The position numbers and the translations under genes are program-made. Under the pieces are notes generated by a model. That model was not told the DNA's origin and ran no database searches. It saw only the letters and a list, made by a program, of their open reading frames with translations. A stretch of 64,000 bases of DNA from Pseudoalteromonas luteoviolacea NCIMB 1942 (GTDB taxonomy: Bacteria > Pseudomonadota > Gammaproteobacteria > Enterobacterales > Alteromonadaceae), in the NCBI RefSeq assembly GCF_001625595.1, contig NZ_AUXT01000162.1, positions 1 through 64,000 on the forward strand, read 5' to 3'. Every line of letters starts with the position of its first letter. The first letter of the stretch is position 1. Below, one piece after another: positions 27,665 to 36,100 of this stretch.

Positions 27665-29178
27665 TAGGCAGGCTCCAGCTCAATACTGCGTTTTTTCACT
27701 TTATCTGTTACCCGTACCACCACAGTTGCCAAACCAAAACTCAAACCAGATAGTGCAATAAATGCGATGTTGACTGTGATCATGTCTCTGCCTACAAAGC
27801 TATACAATTCATGGCCTGAGACAAAGCGAATTAAATCAATGAGTGGCAACAATAAGAATAAAACCCCCGCTCCTTGCAGCACAGCATGAGCAGAATCTTT
27901 TGCTTGTGAAAAATACAGCGTTAGTGCACCACAACCGAGCAAGCTAAAGGTCACGATAAGTTGATTTGTAAGCACCAGTAATGGTTCACCTTGACTAAAC
28001 AACCGTGTGCATACCAGCAGAAGTGCCACAGCAAATAAGGCCCCACATGTACCCGCCTCTAAACAAAAACGCTGCAATTTAAATAGAGTTTGTCCAGCAC
28101 GCTTTGGCTCACGAATAGCTAACCAATACAAGTTCCCTATAAGCATCGCGGCGATGGCCATCATGGAAAGTACAAAATAAAGTAAATGCGATGACTTACC
28201 TAGCAAGTGCCCTTCATGCAGCTGTACCATAATGTTGTATACATCATTTAATGGCTTGCGCTCGGGCTCATACAATAAATTGCCATGGACATCATAAAAT
28301 GCGGTTACAAACTCAAAGCTGCGGTCCGACTCTCCACTCACCCTGAGTCGAACCCAAGGTCGTGGGTATATATCAAAGCGCGCGATACGCATTTCAGGGT
28401 AAGCTTGCTGATAGTCAGAAATGACTTGGTTAAGTCGCTCTGCGGTTAGCTTTGCATCCATATCATAGTTGTTGGGCTTGCGTGGAAAACCCAGTTCATC
28501 CCAGTAGCTATCACCACTTTTTTGTGCATACTCGTGATATACTGGCCCGTTAATTTCGTAGCCAACGTTAAAGTAAGCACTGCTCCAGCCATACATCAGC
28601 ATAAACAACAGTACGCCAAGCCCTAACAAGACATGACTGTCTTTAAACACATCGCGAGACTTGCCTTTGGCACGGTACTGGTGAAACTTTTTCAGCAGAT
28701 CTTTCCAGCGGATCCATATTCCGCTAATGGTGACCATAATCAAGAAGATACACGCTAATGCAATGATATCCGTACCAATATGGGTGGTAAAATTAATGTG
28801 CCAAAAATACAAGAAGTCAGATACCGCTTGTTGTGCTGAGTCTTGGCCAAATAATTGTTGAGTTTGATTGTTGTAGAGTAGGCGCTCGTCGTGGCCAACG
28901 TAAATTTGAAACAAGTGATTGTGCTGCGGATCAGTCGTCAATGTGATACGTTTATCAACAAAGTCAGGGACCTTCTCAGTCAAGTCAGTAACCGCTGCCT
29001 GCCAAGACATTGAGCGCTCCAACTGACTATCTTGCTGCCAAGCAAACTGCCAATTAAGCAATTGGCCGCGGAAAAAAAGTAAGCTGCCACAAACAAAAAC
29101 GATGGTAAGAATACAGGCGCTGATAGCACCTAAAACAGAATGTTGCTTGGTTAATCGGGTCAGCGTTTTTTTGTCCAT
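27664..29178 (-). CDS. PepSY-associated membrane protein, ferrisiderophore reductase-like
   Basis: 504 residues with about eight membrane segments. The first (about 15-35) is followed by a periplasmic region of about 100 residues. A segment TDIIALACIFLIMVTISGIWIRWK then leads into SHVLLGLGVLLFMLMYGWSSAYFNVG, the PepSY_TM layout with periplasmic PepSY-type repeat FVTAFYDVHGNLLYEP and HEGHLLGKSSHLLY (His residues suitable for heme or iron). Four more segments complete the C-terminal half. FpvG of Pseudomonas, with this layout, takes part in reductive release of iron from ferripyoverdine at the inner membrane. The same job for the siderophore made here is a reasonable inference. First gene of the operon; the upstream NRPS unit ends at a terminator. 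Confidence 0.78.
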   Translation of the reverse strand: MDKKTLTRLTKQHSVLGAISACILTIVFVCGSLLFFRGQLLNWQFAWQQDSQLERSMSWQAAVTDLTEKVPDFVDKRITLTTDPQHNHLFQIYVGHDERLLYNNQTQQLFGQDSAQQAVSDFLYFWHINFTTHIGTDIIALACIFLIMVTISGIWIRWKDLLKKFHQYRAKGKSRDVFKDSHVLLGLGVLLFMLMYGWSSAYFNVGYEINGPVYHEYAQKSGDSYWDELGFPRKPNNYDMDAKLTAERLNQVISDYQQAYPEMRIARFDIYPRPWVRLRVSGESDRSFEFVTAFYDVHGNLLYEPERKPLNDVYNIMVQLHEGHLLGKSSHLLYFVLSMMAIAAMLIGNLYWLAIREPKRAGQTLFKLQRFCLEAGTCGALFAVALLLVCTRLFSQGEPLLVLTNQLIVTFSLLGCGALTLYFSQAKDSAHAVLQGAGVLFLLLPLIDLIRFVSGHELYSFVGRDMITVNIAFIALSGLSFGLATVVVRVTDKVKKRSIELEPA

Positions 29179-29302
29179 AAACTCCTTCCTGTTTACTCCA
29201 CGGCCGCTTAGATAACGTTACGTAATAGACCGCCAAAAATGCACCACTGAGATCGACGAAAGAAGTTTAAAAAAATTTAAGAAAATAAGATTAAACAACG
29301 CA

Positions 29303-29334
29303 AAATGGGGCCTTAGTTTCCCAACGCCCCATTT
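29303..29334 (-). terminator. Terminator of the megasynthase unit
   Basis: AAATGGGGC / GCCCCATTT, 9-bp perfect stem, 14-base loop; on the minus strand followed by TTTTGCGTTGTTT. It lies 41 bp past the stop of the last NRPS gene and separates it from the PepSY operon. Confidence 0.8.
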
Positions 29335-29375
29335 CAATTATGTTGTCAGGGCCTTCAATCGACCCGATCATTGGA

Positions 29376-32300
29376 CTAGCCCGCCACAGCTTTTAGCAGA
29401 TGCGCGTGACTCACCACCTGCTGGTGGCCACAGGCTAACCGTTGCTCTGTTAACTGCGCGCCGTTTGCAGATAAATGACCGCGATAAGACGCAATATCAC
29501 TAGCTAGGCGCTCACTTGACCACCATACTTGTGTAGTCAGTGTTGTCGGTAAGCTTGGCAACGTACAGCCATTTTCACGCTGTGCCTTTAGCTTTTCACT
29601 ATTGGCAAACGTCTCAGCCAATTGAGTACCATCAATAGCGCTGTAAGGCAGCGGTAACTGAGCGCTCTCGGCTTGCCAAAATACGGTTAACTGCGCTTTA
29701 AGTATGTCAGCTTCAAGCTCAGAGCTTTCCAGCAGAGGTTTGAAGTGCGCATCAATGCAGCTTGACCAAGCCTCTCCACCATTGCCTACCACCAATGTTA
29801 GGAATTCATGCACTGCTTGAAATTGAGTGACAACACGTGGTTCGACAGTGGGGATCCAGGAATCTGCCAAATAAAGATGCGTGACAGATTGACCAGTAGA
29901 TTCTAGTAATACCGCTACTTTTGCCGCAAGGAGCCCTCCCATTGAAAAACCAAGTAATTCAATGTTCTCTCCACTAAACTGCGCTGTAATTTTTTCAGCA
30001 TATAGTGTCGCTAGCTGATCAAAATCAGTAGCTTCAAGGTCCACTTTACTCGGCACTAAGGCAAACAAATTCACTTGCTCTGCCAGTTGTTCAGCTAACT
30101 CACGGTAACTTAAAGTGAGACCCAGTCCATCATGGAAACAGATCACCTGACGGTTACCCGCTTTATGCGTATTCAACGGCGTAATAGCCTGTGCATCACG
30201 GCGAGTTAGAGCCATAGCCAATTGCGCCACACTCGGAGCTTGGAATAGAACACCTAAATCAAAATGTAATGACGCAGCTTCTCGGTCCGCCCAGCGCTTC
30301 ACCAACTTAATCGCTGAAATAGAATGCCCGCCCAACTGGAAGAAAGATGCGCTACGACTTACCTGCGTTAGCTCCAAGACTTCAGCGAATATGGCAGCCA
30401 AACGTCTCTCTAAATCACCTTGAGGCGCTTCATAAGCAACGACTTGCGTTGCAAACGAAGGCAGTGCTTTGCGGTCAACCTTGCCATTACCCAAACGCGG
30501 CCACTGCGCAACCACCATAAATGCCGAAGGCACCATCGCCTCGGGCAGCTTTTGTGATAAGGCTGCTTGCAGCGCCGTTGCCGCCCTGCTATCGAGTGCG
30601 CCCTCAGCAAATTGGTTAGCGACAATGTAAGCTTGTAAAGTGACCTGCCCATCTACTTTATCGGCAATCACCAAGCAATGTTCGATACCCTCAACTTGCT
30701 CAATGCTATTGGCCACTTCGCCCAGTTCAATTCTAAAACCGCGCACTTTAACTTGGTCATCTTTACGGCCAAGGATCATGACTGAGTTGTCAGGCATATA
30801 GCGCGCGAGATCGCCCGTTGCATATATGCGTCGCTCCAATTCATCATGCGCTGAAAATGCCGGATGCTCTGGCTGAGCCAGATAACCTTCACTCAGCTGT
30901 GCACCGGCGATGTACAGTTCACCCACTTCACCATAACTGCACAGCTGTCCAGCTTGATTTAATATATAAGTTTGAGTACCCGTAAATACTTGGCTCAGCT
31001 TAGCCACGCCACCATCGCCCGCCTGATAGCGATGACACATCACACCGACAGTTGCTTCACTGGGTCCATAGTGATTATAAATCTCACTTTGAGGTGCCCA
31101 CTGTTGTAATGAGCGTAAAAATGTATTTGGACACGCTTCACCGCCGAGAATAATCTTTTTAGGGAAGTAAGGCAGTGCTTTCAGATCGCATAGCGCTTGC
31201 AAATGAGATGGTACAATCTTGATACAGTCAATCTGGTGTTGCTGTAAAAAGGCAGTAAACGCAGCGCTGTCCATACTTTGTTGTTCGTTAGCTATACATA
31301 GCTGCTTGCCTAGGTATAACGCATTAAATAAACAGGTATAACCCAGATCGGCGGCCACGGTTGCGGTTAGGGCAAAGTTTTGCTGCGCCGCTAAATTCAA
31401 TGCTTCACTCGACGCATGACAATACGCACTTAATTGCTGCTGACCAATACGAACGCCTTTAGGTGTGCCTGTAGAACCCGACGTAAAAATAGTATAAGCC
31501 AGGCTGTCTGCCATCGCTTCAAGTGTCGGTAACAAAACATCACGGCTTGATTGAAGAGAGGTCAAAGTAACACCAAAGTCAGTCGATGCAGCAATCACCA
31601 CCGCATTGTCAAACTGCGCCAGTACTTTATCAATGCGCGCCTGCGGCCAGCTGGGATCTAAAGGCACAAAGCCAAAGCCTGCGCGCATGCTCGCCAGCAT
31701 CGCAACGATTAATTCAGTGCTTCTAGGGAGCAATAATAATACAGGTTGCAAAGACTCAGGTTGCTCTGTCATCAAGCCTTTGGCAACTTCCTCTACTTGC
31801 TGCCAAAGCGCTGCGTAGCTAAGCGAACCAAGCTCATCTGTCAGTGCTGTATGAGTGGGCTGAGCTTGGGCAAAGCCATAAACGCGCTGTACCACACTCT
31901 CCAATTGCTCACTAAACTCAGTACCATTGATAGCCATTAACTGAGATTTGTGAATATCACTCAGTACACTGATGTCAGCAGATTTGGGCTTGGTATTGCC
32001 TGTGGCAATAACATTGAGGACTTGCGCCAATTGAGCCAGTAAACTTGTCACGGCGGCAGCAGAGTAACTGCCTTGGGCATAAGTTAAAGTCAGCGCGCCA
32101 TTTTGAGAAATCACGATATTTAAACCATGACCGTGACCTATATGCCAATCAAACGGTTGTTCGCCTTGTGGCAGCAGGTAATCCGCGGCGGTCAATGCGG
32201 TTTTCAGCTGAAACTCGTTGGCACTCAGCGCATATTGGCGAAGGTTTTCGCACTGTTCGTTCAAGTCGCTCAGCCATTTCTCTAGCGATTGCTCCGGCTG

Positions 32301-33179
32301 ATATTCAACAATTAACGGTAATGCTTTTGCGTAGCGGCCAATGGCCCCCTCAAACGCCTCATCTTCTTGACGTGGGTCGTAATGCAACGCCGTTAAAAAG
32401 CGCGGTGTGGTTGCAAGACGCGCCATCAACCACCACCACGCATATTGCGTAAGGTTTTGCGCTGAGACACCTAATGTCTCGGCGTAGCTACTCGCTCCCT
32501 GCCATACATCCGCATTTAAAGTGTGTTGTATTTGACTAACACTGCATTCACCTTCGCTTACAGCCCTCATATTATATGGCAGCTGCAATACCGAAGGCAC
32601 ATCACCACTCAAGTAGTTTTGCCAAAATGCTTGCCCCGCCAATCCTTCATCTTCACTCTGCATCTCTTGCTGCCAAGCAACAAAGTCAGGGAATTGAAGC
32701 GCTTCTTCATCATCCGACTGGCCATTAATAATCGCAGCTATGAGCTCAAGCGAAGGTAGATCAACAGCACCAGCAAAGCCGCGCAGTGCAAGCAGGCTTT
32801 GCTCATCCGTTTGCACATACGTGAGCTGTAAGTTGCAACCACTTTGAGGTGCCAAATCCACAGGCGACAATAACGCTAACTGCGCGAGGCTTGGTACACC
32901 CGATGGAGACCATTCAATGCTGTCTACGGCAATTTTTGCACTTTCATTAGGCAGTGCACGCAGACCTTTAAAACCAGCGACTGGTTGATAATTTGACGCT
33001 AAGCTTATGTGAGACTGCACCAGTTCGTCAGCATAGCGTTGCACACTTTGGTACGTCGCAGAGCACGGTATCAGCAACTGTACAAGCGGCAGTGACTGAT
33101 TGAGATCAGCAGTGAAACACTGCTGATTGGCCGTTAATACAACTCCTTGCTGATATTCTTCGATGTATTCAGCGATCAT
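29376..33179 (-). CDS. NRPS: I-A(Asp)-T-TE, terminal module
   Basis: 1267 residues. About 1-420 is a condensation-like domain without the catalytic motif: the HHxxxDG position reads LRGFAGAVD (near 32761-32790), as expected of the 'interface' domains described in beta-hydroxyaspartate siderophore synthetases. About 430-880 is an A domain (YTIFTSGSTGTPKG, NHYGPSEATVG). Its specificity residues, read by eye, are D-L-T-K-I-G-H-V-G, the aspartate code. The T domain (FFQLGGHSISAIKL) is near 950-1015. The TE (about 1030-1267) has GFSMGG nucleophile and CGHQQVV, for release and probably macrolactonisation. The true C domain for this module is at the end of the preceding protein. The start overlaps that gene's stop (ATGA), with AGGAG eight bases upstream; another ATG three codons earlier is less well placed. 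Full-length paralogue of the protein at 38836. Confidence 0.9.
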   Translation of the reverse strand: MIAEYIEEYQQGVVLTANQQCFTADLNQSLPLVQLLIPCSATYQSVQRYADELVQSHISLASNYQPVAGFKGLRALPNESAKIAVDSIEWSPSGVPSLAQLALLSPVDLAPQSGCNLQLTYVQTDEQSLLALRGFAGAVDLPSLELIAAIINGQSDDEEALQFPDFVAWQQEMQSEDEGLAGQAFWQNYLSGDVPSVLQLPYNMRAVSEGECSVSQIQHTLNADVWQGASSYAETLGVSAQNLTQYAWWWLMARLATTPRFLTALHYDPRQEDEAFEGAIGRYAKALPLIVEYQPEQSLEKWLSDLNEQCENLRQYALSANEFQLKTALTAADYLLPQGEQPFDWHIGHGHGLNIVISQNGALTLTYAQGSYSAAAVTSLLAQLAQVLNVIATGNTKPKSADISVLSDIHKSQLMAINGTEFSEQLESVVQRVYGFAQAQPTHTALTDELGSLSYAALWQQVEEVAKGLMTEQPESLQPVLLLLPRSTELIVAMLASMRAGFGFVPLDPSWPQARIDKVLAQFDNAVVIAASTDFGVTLTSLQSSRDVLLPTLEAMADSLAYTIFTSGSTGTPKGVRIGQQQLSAYCHASSEALNLAAQQNFALTATVAADLGYTCLFNALYLGKQLCIANEQQSMDSAAFTAFLQQHQIDCIKIVPSHLQALCDLKALPYFPKKIILGGEACPNTFLRSLQQWAPQSEIYNHYGPSEATVGVMCHRYQAGDGGVAKLSQVFTGTQTYILNQAGQLCSYGEVGELYIAGAQLSEGYLAQPEHPAFSAHDELERRIYATGDLARYMPDNSVMILGRKDDQVKVRGFRIELGEVANSIEQVEGIEHCLVIADKVDGQVTLQAYIVANQFAEGALDSRAATALQAALSQKLPEAMVPSAFMVVAQWPRLGNGKVDRKALPSFATQVVAYEAPQGDLERRLAAIFAEVLELTQVSRSASFFQLGGHSISAIKLVKRWADREAASLHFDLGVLFQAPSVAQLAMALTRRDAQAITPLNTHKAGNRQVICFHDGLGLTLSYRELAEQLAEQVNLFALVPSKVDLEATDFDQLATLYAEKITAQFSGENIELLGFSMGGLLAAKVAVLLESTGQSVTHLYLADSWIPTVEPRVVTQFQAVHEFLTLVVGNGGEAWSSCIDAHFKPLLESSELEADILKAQLTVFWQAESAQLPLPYSAIDGTQLAETFANSEKLKAQRENGCTLPSLPTTLTTQVWWSSERLASDIASYRGHLSANGAQLTEQRLACGHQQVVSHAHLLKAVAG

Positions 33180-36100
33180 GCTAAACACTCCTGATCGGCT
33201 TTCGCCTGTTCAGCGTTCGCCTCAACCAACTGCGCTTGAGACACCATATCGCCCATTGCGACTACGATTTTTCGCGGCTCTTCATATGGGTCACGGGCAT
33301 GGGCTGCCAGCATGTTGTCTAGCATCACCACATCGCCTTTTTGCCAGTCAAACCTCACCGCACAGCGCTCATACGCTTCACCAATGATCGCCATTTCTTC
33401 ATAGCTGATTGGCGTCCCATCACCAAAGAACACGTTACGCGGTAAATACTCGTGACCAACCATCTCGAGGAGATCATCGCGCACACTTGCCTCTAAACAA
33501 GATTCGTGATGCAGTTGCACTTGGTTAAAGAAAGACTCCTCACCACTCAAGTGGTGCTTAATCACACCATGCGTTTTAGTGCGAGTTTGCAAGCCTCCAT
33601 TGTCCAACCAACGGAACTCAGTGTTGCTTGCCGTAAGACGCGCTTCTACTTCAGCTTTGTCGTCCGTTTTGTAAAAATCTTGCCAAGCCACATCCAGATT
33701 TGGAATAAAGTTACGTACGTATAACAGTTCTTTTTCTTTGATTTTTGCAACGAGCTCTTCTGGCAGCTCTTTGAGCATACGACGGCAATCCACGATTGGC
33801 GTAGCGCCCCCTACTTTCGAAGGCAGTTCACAGAAGAACCATTGCTTGCGTGGCCATTTTCCTAAATGCGAGCTTTCATTGTGATACAGGATCATCTGAC
33901 GCTCAGGGTAAGGCGTCGATTTATAGGTTTTTTTACCACCTTCTTTTTTCGGTAAGTCGCCGTATTGACCATATAGGCCCGGCTGAATGGCATCGGCAAA
34001 AGACTCAAACTCCTGCGGCGACTGAAGCGCGAAGTTTCTAAAAATGATCCCACCGTATTGTTGTAAATAACCGTCTATCACATCGCGGTTATTGCTTGCC
34101 CAGTTAATTGGGTCAAGATCGGGGGACGTCGGCTCTACGAGAATTGGAAACTGCTCAGTCTCGGGTAAAAAGTATGTTTTTATCGGCGCAGCAGGTGCCT
34201 TTGCACGTTTCTTAAGACCTTTTTTTAATCCTGAAAATGAATTTCCTCGGGCTGCTTTTTGCATAGTTTTAAATTCCTGAATCATTGGCGAAATTACATT
34301 GCGAACAGGCTGTTCGCTCATCTCTATGAGTTGCAACACGCATTGCTGCCAACGCCCCAACCATTGCTGCATAATCTCTGGGTTATAAAGCTGTTTTCTA
34401 AACACCCACTGGCATTGCAACTCATCCGCCTCAATGACGAAGAGCGCGCTATCAAATTTACTGCTAATCGCACTTAAACTCTCCACAGGTTCTAGGCTAA
34501 TTTCAGCCATTGGCCATTGTTGCTGTGGCGTGTTTTGCATCACAAACAATTGCTGCACCAAAGGTTGAATATTGTTCACACGCGGTGTATCGACCAACTC
34601 AGTTAGTGACTCAAGCCCCAATGCTTGATGCGCCATTACTTGCAGTGACAAATCTTGTGTTTGTTTAATAAAATCAATAACTAAAAACTCTTCCTTGAGC
34701 TTACTTCGCTGTGGTAAAACCCGCACGAAGAAGCCAATGAGCGCCTCCAATGCTGGATTGTCACGCCCTGCAAAATCACTGCCCACAATCACATCTGGCT
34801 TGTCATTGACGGCGTGCAAGAATAAGAAGTACCCAGATAACAACAGTGCATTGAGTGAAAGACGCTGCTCGCTGGCAAATGCTTTTAAACGCTTGGTTTG
34901 ATCTGCATCAAATGACCCTGTTACCAAACTGCCTTCATTACTTAATTGTGCGGGGCGGGGATAATGGTTTGGCAAGGCGCTATTTGCTGGTGCCGCCGCA
35001 AGGTGGTCGCGCCAATAATCACGTAACAGCTGACCGGCTTCTTGACTTTGCATGGCCTGCTGCCACTGCGCATAATCAACATAATCAATCTCTAGCGGTT
35101 GCCAGTTTGGTGATTGCTGGGTTGTTAGAGCTTGATAGGCCTTGCCCAGATCATCAATTAACACGCCCGTCGACCAACCATCCGATATGATGTGGTGCAT
35201 GCTGACGGATAACAGAAACTCACGCCCCGCTAGTTTCACTAACATAGCACGCAACAGCGGAGCTGAATCTAAATTAAATGGCTGATTTTCAAATTCTTTT
35301 TGTAGCTTTTGTGTGTGTTCATCCCGCAGTATTAGGGCAAGGTGTGACAGGTCATGGGTGGCTAACTTAAACTCAACGTCGTCGGCGACAATCATGCTTG
35401 CTTCGCCTAAATGCTCTTCAAAACGCATACGCAATGATGCATGACGGGCAACCACCAGTGAAAATGCCTGTTGTAACAAATCGATATCCAACTCACCGCG
35501 CAGTGTCACAGCACCTGAAATATTAAAAGCATGTTTATCTTGTTCTTGCACCATCTGGTCTGACAACCACAAGCTCATTTGCGCGGGGGCAAGATCGTAA
35601 CTAGGCTGCCTGTCTACCTTCTCAAGTACAGGGAGTACATTGGCTGATGCAGAGGTCAATCGTGCTGATAAGGCTGCCACCGTGGGCGCATCAAAAATAT
35701 CTTTAACAGCGCAATTGAGCGTTAATGACGCACTGATGCGACTTGCCAATTGCAATGCAATGATTGAGTCGCCACCAAGCGCAAAGAAGTCATCTTCACG
35801 ACCTATCGGTGAATACTTCAGGACCGTTTGCCAGATGTCCGCTAATTGCTGCTCTTGTTCGTCAGCCGGTGCGACAATGTCTTCACGGTGACTGTCTTGT
35901 ACCTTGGGCAGTGCATGACGGTCAATTTTACCAGAGTTATTCAGTGGCAATGCATCGAGCACCACAATCACGCTCGGTACCATGTAATGTGGTAACACTT
36001 GCGCCAATTGGGTTTGCAAAGTATTGCTCTCAAGATCGCAACCAGCCACATACGCGACCAAACGTGCACCGGTTGGTAATTCTTCAGCTATCACCACGGC

